Shown here: in pieces, positions 34,010 to 42,380 of the stretch
Layout: each line of letters opens with the position of its first letter
Numbering within the stretch: the stretch's first letter is position 1
Source of the DNA: Anaerolineales bacterium
Lineage (GTDB): Bacteria > Chloroflexota > Anaerolineae > Anaerolineales > UBA11858
Assembly: GCA_016785015.1 (NCBI GenBank)
Contig: JADHTJ010000010.1
Span: forward strand, 1 to 61,704
Direction of reading: 5' to 3'
Length of the DNA: 61,704 nucleotides
Program-made: the position numbers and the translations under genes
The notes under the pieces: generated by a model
What the model saw: only the letters and a program-made list of their open reading frames with translations
What the model was told of the DNA's origin: nothing
Databases searched by the model: none

Positions 34010-34974
34010 AGAATCTCTCTTCCCAAATACTGCAGGTCGGCATCGACCATCATGGTGACCAACTCTTCAAAACTGACTTGCGGTTGCCAACCGAGTTTCT
34101 TTCTCGCATGCTTGGGATCACCCACTAACAAACTGGCTTCCGCGGGGCGATAAAAGCGCTCATCTTGAATGACGTAATCCTGATAATTCAAGCCTACATG
34201 ACTGAACGCTGCATCACAGAATTCGCGCACTGAGTGAGTCTCACCTGTGCAAACCACAAAATCTTCAGGTTGATCTTGTTGGAGCATCAACCACATGGCT
34301 TCTGCATAATCACCGGCGTATCCCCAATCGCGTTGAGCATCCAGATTCCCTAATCGCAGTTCATGCGTTAAGCCAAGCTTGATACGCGCCGCGCCATGAG
34401 AAATTTTGCGGGTAACAAATTCTACGCCTCTGCGCGGGCTTTCATGGTTATACAATATCCCTGAACAGGTAAACATGTCATAGTGATCGCGATAAGTCAC
34501 CGTGATCCAGTGTCCGTACATTTTCGCCACACCATAGGGGTTACGGGGATAAAAAGGTGTCTTCTCGGTTTGCGGAACTTCACGCACATTGCCAAACATT
34601 TCGCTCGAAGAGGCTTGATAAAAGCGAGTTTCCGGGCATACCAGGCGAATCGCTTCCAGCATTCGAGTCACACCCAAGGCAGTCGTATCACCAGTTACCA
34701 CCGGTTGAGACCATGATCCTGCGGGAAATGATAGCGCGGCGAAATTATAAACCTCGTCAGGGGAATATTCTTCTATGATGGCTACCAAAGAACCCTGGTC
34801 AAGCAGATTTCCCTCTACCAAGGTAATTTCGTCTTGAACCAACTTTAAATTCTCGTAGGTGACCATACTGGAGAAACGATCGATGCCAAGCACTTTGTAC
34901 CCCTTTGACAGCAACAATTCCGCCATATAAGAGCCATCTTGACCAGCAATTCCTGTAATAAGCGCAGTTGGCAT
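34006..34974 (-). CDS. gmd: GDP-mannose 4,6-dehydratase
   Basis: Converts GDP-mannose to GDP-4-keto-6-deoxymannose with bound NADP. The extended SDR fold is complete: ALITGIAGQDGSYMAELLL, VEGNLLDQGSL, YNFAALS, the catalytic QASSSEMFG and YGVAKMYGHW (Tyr-X3-Lys). Gmd-specific blocks are LYNHESPRRG, FVTRKI and LGNLDAQRDWGYAGDY. At 322 residues it is normal. No reductase or epimerase completing GDP-rhamnose, GDP-fucose or GDP-perosamine is in the window. It is the first gene of a five-gene unit with its own promoter and ribosome site AAGGA. Confidence 0.93.
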   Translation of the reverse strand: MPTALITGIAGQDGSYMAELLLSKGYKVLGIDRFSSMVTYENLKLVQDEITLVEGNLLDQGSLVAIIEEYSPDEVYNFAALSFPAGSWSQPVVTGDTTALGVTRMLEAIRLVCPETRFYQASSSEMFGNVREVPQTEKTPFYPRNPYGVAKMYGHWITVTYRDHYDMFTCSGILYNHESPRRGVEFVTRKISHGAARIKLGLTHELRLGNLDAQRDWGYAGDYAEAMWLMLQQDQPEDFVVCTGETHSVREFCDAAFSHVGLNYQDYVIQDERFYRPAEASLLVGDPKHARKKLGWQPQVSFEELVTMMVDADLQYLGREIL

Positions 34975-35002
34975 GAAATATCCTTGTAGAAATCAGCGGC
35001 TG

Positions 35003-35030
35003 ATTATAATGGCAATTATAGCTTGGTCAA
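35003..35030 (-). promoter_or_regulatory. Sigma70-like promoter for the gmd operon
   Basis: Minus strand: TTGACC (35030-35025), 16-base spacer, TATAAT (35008-35003). The -35 overlaps the last codon and stop of the preceding GT-C gene. The -10 is a perfect consensus and lies 28 bases before the gmd ATG, with AAGGA just before it. Confidence 0.65.
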
Positions 35031-36598
35031 GGCTGGCTACCGTCTTCATCGTGCGAACGCGCCCAATCCCAAATCAGATATAGGGCAGAACTCGACAGCC
35101 CTAACCCAAAAACTTTGAAGACATCAATTACAGACCAGTCGAATGGAACGTAACGGCGAAGATACCAGGGCAAAAACCAGACGACTACAAAGCTTGCACT
35201 AACCAGGATTCTGCGCAACCAGGGATCCGGTGAACGTTGCTGGTCAACCCAAACCCAGGCCGCCACAGCAATTTGTAAACTTGAGAAAGCTACCCGATAA
35301 CGAGGATTATCCCATTGATCACCACCGCTGCGGAATGAGGCAGCAAAAATAACAAGCCATATTGCTAAACTCATACCAAAAACAAACCACTGGCGCGGTT
35401 TACGTACTGCCCGCAGCGGTACGTAAATCAAGATGGGCAACAAGAGCGTCCACCCCAAGGCACGCCAGATGGCAATCGAACGCCAGAGCCAATTTCCATT
35501 GGCAATCAGCGCAGCTGGTAGGAAAGGTTGTACAACCCCATAAACCAGAACAACCCACTTGTAAAGACCCGCTGATATATTTTGGGATAGTTTATACATC
35601 CACCCCGAATACTGGTAACTAAGAATAGTCTGCCAAATACCTGTCCGCTCAACCCAAAACTGAAATACTACAATGGGGTTGATCGGGTCACCCTGTGAGA
35701 TCTGCGCGCCAAAAAACAACAATCCCACCAGTCCAACAATCAGGAGGCCGCCAACAACTGCCCATAAACGCCAATCGCGAAGCCAGCGATCTCCTATCAA
35801 AAACATTGTCGCCAAGCCTAGCACGAACACCAATAACATTGTATAAGCGGGAGAGAGCGGCACAGACAACAACAGCGCAACCAGCATCCAAAATCCACCT
35901 TGCCAGGTTTTTTCCCTCAAGGCCAGAACTAAGCCATAAATTGCTGCGGCCGTAATTGTCATCGTAAAAGCCTCGCGCATCTGCGAACCACCCAACAACA
36001 CCGCGTCAGGATAAAACACATAAATCCATGCGGCAATTCGCGCAGCCCCATCGCCCAGCAACCTTCGCACAAACGCCCATAAAAATAGAATTGCCAGGGA
36101 AGAGGCGGTTGCTGTCAGTATAACAATTAACAATGGATGATGTACCAGCCCCCCTCCAAGATAGCGATATATTGTGGCACTAAAGAACAATAAGCCCCCA
36201 TATTGATCGACAGAACGATATGCAGAGAACGCATCTGTTAATGGGCGCTCTGATTGTGCCAACTCCCACGCTGCCGTATCACGATAATATGCATCGGACA
36301 TGACATATCCGGCAACTTCTGCATCACTATCGTATCCCCAGAGTGGAAGGGCAATGAACCAAAAGACACCCAACACCAGGCGGAGAGCCAGGCCCCCTAA
36401 TATTATCCAGATAAGCCAACGGGGAATCGACTCCCTTCGAGTTGCTCGCAATGCCCCAAAGAACAGTCCCGTTCCCAATATGGATACAGCTAAAAATGAG
36501 CCCCACCCCTGGAGTGATTCAAACCCCGATGACAACCAAGCCATACCCAGCGAGAGGAAAATCAGCAAAATACAAATGGTAATAATTCGTCTAGCCAT
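35027..36598 (-). CDS. GT-C-like polytopic membrane glycosyltransferase
   Basis: A 523-residue multi-pass protein. After two membrane helices and a third (ALRLVLGVFWF) comes an outer loop with YDSDAEVAGYVMSDAYYRD, which is rich in Asp and in the position of the GT-C catalytic residue. Later hydrophobic segments include FLWAFVRRLLGD and LLLIVGLVGLLFFG-like stretches. It lacks the long soluble tail of the other GT-C proteins here. It is the last gene after a GT4 (6-base gap) and a Wzx-type flippase. A Wzy-type polymerase cannot be excluded because no other polymerase is evident in this operon. Confidence 0.7.
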   Translation of the reverse strand: MARRIITICILLIFLSLGMAWLSSGFESLQGWGSFLAVSILGTGLFFGALRATRRESIPRWLIWIILGGLALRLVLGVFWFIALPLWGYDSDAEVAGYVMSDAYYRDTAAWELAQSERPLTDAFSAYRSVDQYGGLLFFSATIYRYLGGGLVHHPLLIVILTATASSLAILFLWAFVRRLLGDGAARIAAWIYVFYPDAVLLGGSQMREAFTMTITAAAIYGLVLALREKTWQGGFWMLVALLLSVPLSPAYTMLLVFVLGLATMFLIGDRWLRDWRLWAVVGGLLIVGLVGLLFFGAQISQGDPINPIVVFQFWVERTGIWQTILSYQYSGWMYKLSQNISAGLYKWVVLVYGVVQPFLPAALIANGNWLWRSIAIWRALGWTLLLPILIYVPLRAVRKPRQWFVFGMSLAIWLVIFAASFRSGGDQWDNPRYRVAFSSLQIAVAAWVWVDQQRSPDPWLRRILVSASFVVVWFLPWYLRRYVPFDWSVIDVFKVFGLGLSSSALYLIWDWARSHDEDGSQP

Positions 36599-36604
36599 GA
36601 ATTC

Positions 36605-37738
36605 TTACATACCTTTGAGAATTCTCTCTGCACGAGATTGCCATGAATAGTTCTGAACATCCTTACGGGCTTGACGCGCTAGTTTATCTCGGCGACATGC
36701 ATCAGATTGCAATTCCTGAATGGCACTGACCCAGGCAGCTATTTCATCTGGAGAAAGCAAAATCGCGTTCTCTTGATTCAAAGTTTCTTGTAGTACGGGA
36801 AGATCACTGGATATGATCGGGCGCTCAGAAGCCATATACTCAAATAATTTCATCGGGCTGAGATAGCGCGAGATATCACCACCAGATGAGGCAGCTACTT
36901 TTCGCTGATAGGGCATCAAAAGGATATCACTGGCTGCCTGGTAACGCGCTAATTCAGCATTGGGCACAAAGCCTGTCAAATGGACGTTTTTGAGATTGGC
37001 ATTCTCAGCTTCAGTTCTTAGGCTGGCGACATCATCGGGATTGCCGCCAACAAGCAAGAAGTTGATTTCTGGCAGTCGCGTCGCAAGCATCAATATCAAC
37101 TCAACGCCGCGACCCGGATAGAGGTGGCCTGTGTAACCAACGGTAAACCTCTCTTGAAGAGAGAGTTGATTGCGCGCAACCGCGGGAGGTGGTATATCAA
37201 GATATCGTTCCAGGTCAACACCATCGGGGGCAACGATCGTATCAATGTTTGAGATGTATGAATCAATCATTGGAAACAGATCATCTCTCAGGGCGTGTGT
37301 GATCAACACCAAACGACGCGCACCGCTCCCCTTCAAAAACAGTTTCAACAAAAATTGAAATCGGCGCGCCTGCGGAAAATTATGTAGTTCAAAAATTGTG
37401 GGGAATTTCAGAAAACTGGCCAATCCCGCCGCTTGTGGCAAGCGAGTGTAGATCAAATCAGCATTGTTTGCTCGCGCATATTTCACTGCCTGATAGCCAT
37501 AGTCATAACGCCGCATCCATGAATAAACTGGCAGCCAATCGACCCTGAACTGATGCTGTAACCCGTATTGGTTAGCGAGTTTATTCCAATCAGGAGCATG
37601 CCCTTCTGGGGACTTTCCAGGAACAGTCACCAAGACTTCATGCCCCAAAGCCGTCATCGCCTGAGCCATTTTCATCACCTGGATGGTGTTGGCGCGACGG
37701 GCGGGGAGATAGGTTGGGGCAATCAGGCAAATCTTCAT
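36605..37738 (-). CDS. GT4 family glycosyltransferase
   Basis: A GT-B transferase of 377 residues. The N-terminal domain has LIAPTYLPARRANTIQVMKMAQAM. The C-terminal domain has VGYTGHLYPGRGVELIL and the donor block GGDISRYLSPMKLFEYMASERPII. In this subgroup the usual EX7E is replaced by the SPMKLFEYM pattern, which keeps the second Glu. It overlaps the end of the flippase gene by 4 bases, so the two are translationally coupled. It probably adds a sugar to the oligosaccharide that the flippase carries. Confidence 0.87.
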   Translation of the reverse strand: MKICLIAPTYLPARRANTIQVMKMAQAMTALGHEVLVTVPGKSPEGHAPDWNKLANQYGLQHQFRVDWLPVYSWMRRYDYGYQAVKYARANNADLIYTRLPQAAGLASFLKFPTIFELHNFPQARRFQFLLKLFLKGSGARRLVLITHALRDDLFPMIDSYISNIDTIVAPDGVDLERYLDIPPPAVARNQLSLQERFTVGYTGHLYPGRGVELILMLATRLPEINFLLVGGNPDDVASLRTEAENANLKNVHLTGFVPNAELARYQAASDILLMPYQRKVAASSGGDISRYLSPMKLFEYMASERPIISSDLPVLQETLNQENAILLSPDEIAAWVSAIQELQSDACRRDKLARQARKDVQNYSWQSRAERILKGM

Positions 37739-39087
37739 TTCGTAACTTCAACTTGAGTTTGCGAGCGTACATCCAGGAAAACCCGGATCGCCGCGGCACC
37801 AACTGTGAAGAAATAATAACCGACTAGCAACGCTGCAAAGGCCAAATAGCCATAATGAGGTACTAGCAAGAAAATTGCCGCAACCTTCAACACCATTCCA
37901 GTGAAGTTGATGATTGTGGGAAACACAGCGCGCCCTAAAGAAAGCAGCGCCACACGGTTCCAATAAAAGATATTGACAAAGGTATAACCTACAAGCAATA
38001 TGACCAGCGCCGAATAAGTAGGTAAATATTCTGGGCCATAGGTCACACCAATGAGCCACTTGCCAAAAATGATCAAAACCAATGTCACGGGTACTGAATA
38101 AATCGCAGAGAGGCGCGATCCCTGACGCAGAACATAACGCACATTATCCCAATTGCGGCGGGCAATCTCTCGTGCCAGTTCTGGGAAGGTGGCCTTGGGT
38201 AAAGGGCTTACTGGAAGCTGGAGCAAATTGGTGATGGCTAAAGCAGTCTTATAGTATCCAGCCTGAACGGGGCCCAAGAAGGCCGAAACCCAAAGTACTT
38301 CGCTATCTTTAGCAACAAGGCTAACGGTGCTGCTGAGATTGGTGCTAAATGCAAACGTTAACAAGTTGCGTCGTTCCTCCTTCAAGATGCTTAGCGGCGT
38401 CCGCCACCAGCCTGCGCCCCAGGCGCGTCGGGCTTCAACCAGCGAGGCTATCGTCACCGAGAGTGAATATACGTATTTGCCAATCATGTATGCGACGATA
38501 ACTTCTGTTAAACCAGCTTTGACAAAGAAAATGATCACGATCAATGTCAGGGTGATGGCGCTCTGTGCTGCGGTGGCAACTGCCATGATGCGGAAACGAT
38601 CTAATATCTGCAGCAAACCACTGGCCGTTTCGAACATCACGTTGGCCAAAATGATAAAGCCATAGATTTGAAACCAAAAAGCCAAGCTGGAATCTTGGGC
38701 GAAGAAATGCGCACCTAGAGGGGCTAAGACCCAAATCAAAATCAATGCCAGGATCGATCCGCCAAACTCCAAGAAACTAGCCATCTTGAAAACTGCGGCA
38801 GCGCGATCTTGATCTCCTTCCTCCTGGTACTTTCCAACATAGCGCACGACCAGTTCATTCATGCGGAAAGAGGCAAAGCGATTCACCACACTAGTAAATT
38901 GCGTGATTGCACCTAAAACGCCAAAATTGGCTGGACCTAGAAGACGGCCAGCCAAAATACTCTGAAACACACTCATCCCCGCGGCCAGGCCTGTAGCACT
39001 CAGTAAATAACTGGCGTTGGTGAGAATGCGGCGAAGGAGTTCGTTTTCAAGAATTCGAGAGGAAATTCTTTGAAGATAAGGAAGCAT
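37735..39087 (-). CDS. Wzx-type oligosaccharide flippase (MOP superfamily)
   Basis: A 450-residue polytopic protein with about 12-14 membrane segments. The N-terminal block ILAGRLLGPANFGVLGAITQF is the hallmark of polysaccharide-type MOP exporters, and LLVGYTFVNIFYWNRVALLSLGR is typical of the C-terminal half. It should flip polyprenyl-pyrophosphate-linked oligosaccharide to the outer leaflet. Its presence beside an ABC exporter (wzm/wzt) in the same region implies two distinct export routes. Thirty bases separate it from the upstream epimerase gene. Confidence 0.87.
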   Translation of the reverse strand: MLPYLQRISSRILENELLRRILTNASYLLSATGLAAGMSVFQSILAGRLLGPANFGVLGAITQFTSVVNRFASFRMNELVVRYVGKYQEEGDQDRAAAVFKMASFLEFGGSILALILIWVLAPLGAHFFAQDSSLAFWFQIYGFIILANVMFETASGLLQILDRFRIMAVATAAQSAITLTLIVIIFFVKAGLTEVIVAYMIGKYVYSLSVTIASLVEARRAWGAGWWRTPLSILKEERRNLLTFAFSTNLSSTVSLVAKDSEVLWVSAFLGPVQAGYYKTALAITNLLQLPVSPLPKATFPELAREIARRNWDNVRYVLRQGSRLSAIYSVPVTLVLIIFGKWLIGVTYGPEYLPTYSALVILLVGYTFVNIFYWNRVALLSLGRAVFPTIINFTGMVLKVAAIFLLVPHYGYLAFAALLVGYYFFTVGAAAIRVFLDVRSQTQVEVTK

Positions 39088-39117
39088 AAGTTAGGTCGAA
39101 AATCTAAGGCCCCTTTC

Positions 39118-40095
39118 TTAGACGATCTCTAATTCCTTTGCCCATTGGCGGTTTTCGTTATACCATGCGATCGTTCGGCTGATACCTTCTTCCATACCGA
39201 CTACGGGTTCCCAACCTAATTGTTCGCCAGCCTTAGTGACATCGGCCTGGTTGGCTTTCATATCAGCCTTAGGGAAGGGATGATACTCGATGTTTGCTTC
39301 ACGACCAACGTTTTTCTCGATCAAGTTGATTAAGCCATTCATTTCAATGACTTCATGGCCACCCAAATTGAATATCTCAAAACCCACGGGCTTCACCCCC
39401 TGAACCACGCCGCGAGCAATATCGTCAATATAAGTGAACCCACGTGATTGGGTGCCATCACCATTCAATTGCAAAGTTTCCCCTTCGGTGATCCAACGTA
39501 TAAACCGGAATACGGACATATCCGGGCGGCCTGCCGGGCCATAAACCGTAAAGAAGCGCACGATACTCACATCAATATCATAAAGATAATGATAAGCATG
39601 AGCCATAGCCTCGGCGCCTTTTTTGCTGGCAGCATATGCCTGAAGGGGTCGGGCGCTATCTGCACTTTCAGGTGTGGGTAAGGGAGCGTCAGCCCCATAA
39701 ATACTGGATGTCGAGGCCAAAATGAATTTTGAGATCCCCTGCCGCTGGCAGAGTTCCAATAGATTTAGGGTTCCAGTAACATTGGTATCTACATAAACCC
39801 AGGGGTTTTCCACACTCGCCCGTACTCCTGCACGAGCAGCAAGATTGATTACTGCATCCAAACGTTCAACACTTATCGATAACCTTTCAATATTCTCCCA
39901 AATACTAATATCTAAGCGATGGAATGAAAATCCTTTTCTATCTTGAAGCTGTTTCAATCGGTATTCTTTCATACGCACATCGTAGGCATCATTCAAATTG
40001 TCGATACCCACAACGGTATGCCCGGCATCCAAGAGCATTTCAGCAACGCGGGCGGCGATAAAACCAGCAACCCCAGTAACTAAGTAATTAGCCAT
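39118..40095 (-). CDS. NAD-dependent epimerase, UDP-glucuronate 4-epimerase-like
   Basis: An extended SDR of 325 residues. The NAD loop is VTGVAGFIAARVAE and the diagnostic segment GIDNLNDAYDVRMKEYRL matches UDP-glucuronate 4-epimerases. Catalytic residues lie in STSSIYG and YAASKKGAEA (Tyr-X3-Lys), followed by FFTVYGPAGRPDMSVF and RGFTYIDDI. It would interconvert UDP-glucuronic and UDP-galacturonic acids or the N-acetyl equivalents. The dehydrogenase gene immediately upstream supplies a UDP-uronic acid. A 108-base gap with a strong hairpin separates the two. Confidence 0.85.
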   Translation of the reverse strand: MANYLVTGVAGFIAARVAEMLLDAGHTVVGIDNLNDAYDVRMKEYRLKQLQDRKGFSFHRLDISIWENIERLSISVERLDAVINLAARAGVRASVENPWVYVDTNVTGTLNLLELCQRQGISKFILASTSSIYGADAPLPTPESADSARPLQAYAASKKGAEAMAHAYHYLYDIDVSIVRFFTVYGPAGRPDMSVFRFIRWITEGETLQLNGDGTQSRGFTYIDDIARGVVQGVKPVGFEIFNLGGHEVIEMNGLINLIEKNVGREANIEYHPFPKADMKANQADVTKAGEQLGWEPVVGMEEGISRTIAWYNENRQWAKELEIV

Positions 40096-40135
40096 TTGTT
40101 CACTCGACTTTCATCTCTGACCAAATACGTCAGAA

Positions 40136-40180
40136 CGCCGACCGCAGTTCCTTCTGATTGATTCAGAGCAGCGGTCGGCG
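40136..40180. repeat. Nested hairpin in the leader of the epimerase gene
   Basis: Perfect 10-bp outer arms CGCCGACCGC (40136-40145) and GCGGTCGGCG (40171-40180) enclose a second inverted repeat TCTGA/TCAGA. A further small inverted repeat (TCTGAC/GTCAGA) lies closer to the gene. There is no U-tract after it in the minus direction, so it is not a standard terminator. It could be an attenuating or stabilising mRNA structure between the dehydrogenase and epimerase genes. Confidence 0.6.
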
Positions 40181-40203
40181 GTCTATCTTCAATCGTTTTT
40201 TTA

Positions 40204-41520
40204 TTACAATCGTACAACCTTAGGATTATTACGTCCTAAATCTCCAAGAGCGTTGCGCGTATCGACTATACAAGTAGCAGCATCCAGGATGGCATTGTAA
40301 TCATAGTCGCTGTGGTTGGTGATGATCACGACACAATCGGAATCTCGCACTGCAGCCATCAAATCAGGGACACTTTCCAACTCAAACTCTTCTTCCTTAA
40401 TGCTGGCAACATATGGGTCGTGATAACTCACATTGGAACCGCTTTGCTCGAGAAGACCAATCACATCAAGAGCTGGAGATTCACGCATATCGTCAATATC
40501 AGGCTTGTACGCCGCACCCAGAACTAAAATGTTACTGTCTTTCAATGGCTTGCCAAATTCATTCAGCGAATCCTGCACCTTACGCACAACGTAACGCGGC
40601 ATGCCGAGATTGATCTCTGAAGCTAATTCAATGAAACGGGCAGTGTAGTTCAGTGATTTGAGTTTCCAAGAAAGATAGAGTGGATCGATGGGAATACAGT
40701 GTCCACCCAAACCGGGACCAGGCGTGAACTTCATAAAACCGAAAGGTTTTGTGGCAGCCGCGTCGATGACTTCCCAAACATCAATGTCAAGGCGATCACA
40801 CATCACAGCTAATTCGTTGACCAAACCAATGTTGATCATGCGGAAAGTGTTCTCAAGTAATTTGGCCATTTCTGCAACTTCGGAGGAAGAAACAGGGACA
40901 ACCGTATCGAGGGCACCCTGATACCAAGTGGATGCTACTTCCGAGCAGTGTTCAGTGATACCGCCAACCACTTTGGGAGTATTAATGGTGGTCCAATCTT
41001 CACGACCTGGATCAACTCGTTCGGGTGAAAAAGCCAGGAAGTAATCCTCACCCACTTCGAGGTTATTCTCCTCGCCCAATTTGGGCAACAAAATTTCCCG
41101 CGTTGTTCCGGGATAAGTCGTTGACTCAAGTACCACAACCATCCCAGGGTGCATATACTTAGCCAGTTCACTGGTCACTGAAAGAATAAATGACAGATCG
41201 GGATCACCAGTCTTTCGCAAAGGGGTGGGAACACAAATGCTAACGGCGTCTGCATCTGCCAACGCAGAGAAGTCAGAGGTCGCCTTTAGCTTGCCATTCT
41301 TCACTAAAGCTGCAACCACATCTGTGGGTACATCTTGAATATAGCTTTCCCCCTGCTTTAGCTTTTCAATTTTACGCACGTCAGGATCAATCCCCACCAC
41401 ATTGAACCCAGCTTCAGCAAAAACTGCAGCAAAGGGTAAGCCAACATAACCTAAACCGAGAACCGCCACGGAGGCGGTCTTATTTTGAAGTTTCTCTACT
41501 AGAGCATTTTTTGTTTTCAT
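40204..41520 (-). CDS. UDP-N-acetylglucosamine/UDP-glucose 6-dehydrogenase family
   Basis: An NAD-dependent nucleotide-sugar dehydrogenase of 438 residues. The NAD-binding start is AVLGLGYVGLPFAAVFAEAG. ICVPTPLRKTGDPDLS and VVLESTTYPGTT follow, then SPERVDPG. The catalytic Cys is in GPGLGGHCIPIDPLYLSWK, whose wording is closest to WbpA-type UDP-GlcNAc dehydrogenases. The C-terminal domain has VLGAAYKPDIDDMRESPA. It oxidises C6 of the sugar in two steps to the uronic acid. UDP-glucose or UDP-ManNAc as substrate is possible. First gene of its operon. Confidence 0.88.
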   Translation of the reverse strand: MKTKNALVEKLQNKTASVAVLGLGYVGLPFAAVFAEAGFNVVGIDPDVRKIEKLKQGESYIQDVPTDVVAALVKNGKLKATSDFSALADADAVSICVPTPLRKTGDPDLSFILSVTSELAKYMHPGMVVVLESTTYPGTTREILLPKLGEENNLEVGEDYFLAFSPERVDPGREDWTTINTPKVVGGITEHCSEVASTWYQGALDTVVPVSSSEVAEMAKLLENTFRMINIGLVNELAVMCDRLDIDVWEVIDAAATKPFGFMKFTPGPGLGGHCIPIDPLYLSWKLKSLNYTARFIELASEINLGMPRYVVRKVQDSLNEFGKPLKDSNILVLGAAYKPDIDDMRESPALDVIGLLEQSGSNVSYHDPYVASIKEEEFELESVPDLMAAVRDSDCVVIITNHSDYDYNAILDAATCIVDTRNALGDLGRNNPKVVRL

Positions 41521-41605
41521 AGTTTTTCTTTCATGTAAATTGATATTGAACAGGTTTCAAATTAAACCATAAATCAGAAAATTTCCCCCTCTGACTTAAA
41601 TCCTC

Positions 41606-41702
41606 ATGTTACGCACGCGTAGCGGGAAAGTCCTGAAAATAGGGGTTGGAGGCGAAGCCCCCCCAAATTTTCAGGGATATTTCTCTTTAGGTTGCGTAAC
41701 AT
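41606..41702. repeat. Palindromic MITE-like element, copy 2
   Basis: A 97-base element in the 193-base gap between the dehydrogenase and UDG genes. It starts ATGTTAC and ends GTAACAT; the terminal inverted repeat here is perfect over 13 bp (41603-41615 with 41693-41705). The inner stem pairs CCTGAAAAT with ATTTTCAGG and closes with GGCGAAGCC. It matches copy 1 at 22813-22911 in order, size and orientation, with different but still complementary stem bases. No coding potential seen. Confidence 0.75.
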
Positions 41703-41713
41703 GAGTTAAATCA

Positions 41714-42340
41714 TCAAAACATGCTGAGTTGTTTGGGATCTGGCTTCTCTTCTGGCGTATTGGTCTCAAGTTCAGGGGCACTTTCTGCTGAGGCAATTAA
41801 ATCTGGCAATTGATTAAAATCGCCTTCGACAGAAGATCGTAAAGAAGGTTGGTGCAGCGCCGCGGCTGGGTGATACATGGGCACAACCAGGCGTCCTTTT
41901 ATGCGCATGGCCTTTCCATGAACCTCGCTGATCTTGGCATGAGGAATAAATCTCTCCATCGAGAAGCGGCCCAAAGTTACGATCACCTTAGGGTTGATAG
42001 CCTGGATTTGCCGCTCTAAAAAGACATCACAGGCGGCTAATTCTTCGGGGCGCGGATCCCGATTGCCGGGCGGTCGACATTTCACCACATTGCCGATAAA
42101 TACTTGTTGGCGCTGCATATCCACTAATTCCAATAATTCATCCAAGAACCTTCCAGCAGCGCCAACAAAAGGTCGGCCCTGTTGGTTTTCATGAAATCCA
42201 GGTCCCTCACCAATGAACATGATCTCAGCAGAAGTTAGCCCCTCACCCGACACACCATGCTTGCGAGAAAAATGGAGGTCACATTTTTTGCAAACTTGAA
42301 CTTCCTCAGCAATTTGAGCAAGGAATTCATCGGAATTCAT
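41714..42340 (-). CDS. Type-4 uracil-DNA glycosylase, 4Fe-4S
   Basis: Removes uracil from DNA. The cluster cysteines are in VCKKCDLHF near the N-terminus plus KCRPPGNRDP and AACDVF. Motif A is FIGEGPGFHENQQGRPFVGAAG and motif C MYHPAAALH. The start at ATG 42340 is chosen because AAAGGAG lies about 10 bases upstream; the ATG at 42349 would lie only one base after that site. The product is 208 residues. The last residues read PKQLSMF, close to the bacterial sliding-clamp-binding consensus QL(S/D)LF, which would tether repair to replication. Confidence 0.92.
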   Translation of the reverse strand: MNSDEFLAQIAEEVQVCKKCDLHFSRKHGVSGEGLTSAEIMFIGEGPGFHENQQGRPFVGAAGRFLDELLELVDMQRQQVFIGNVVKCRPPGNRDPRPEELAACDVFLERQIQAINPKVIVTLGRFSMERFIPHAKISEVHGKAMRIKGRLVVPMYHPAAALHQPSLRSSVEGDFNQLPDLIASAESAPELETNTPEEKPDPKQLSMF

Positions 42341-42380
42341 GAAATTCATTCTCCTTTAGTAGAATGCAAATATGAATGAT

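Noticed and set aside
40196..40202. Run of seven T after the nested hairpin, suggesting a plus-strand terminator
   Set aside because: The run is about 15 bases past the stem and no plus-strand gene lies upstream to terminate.
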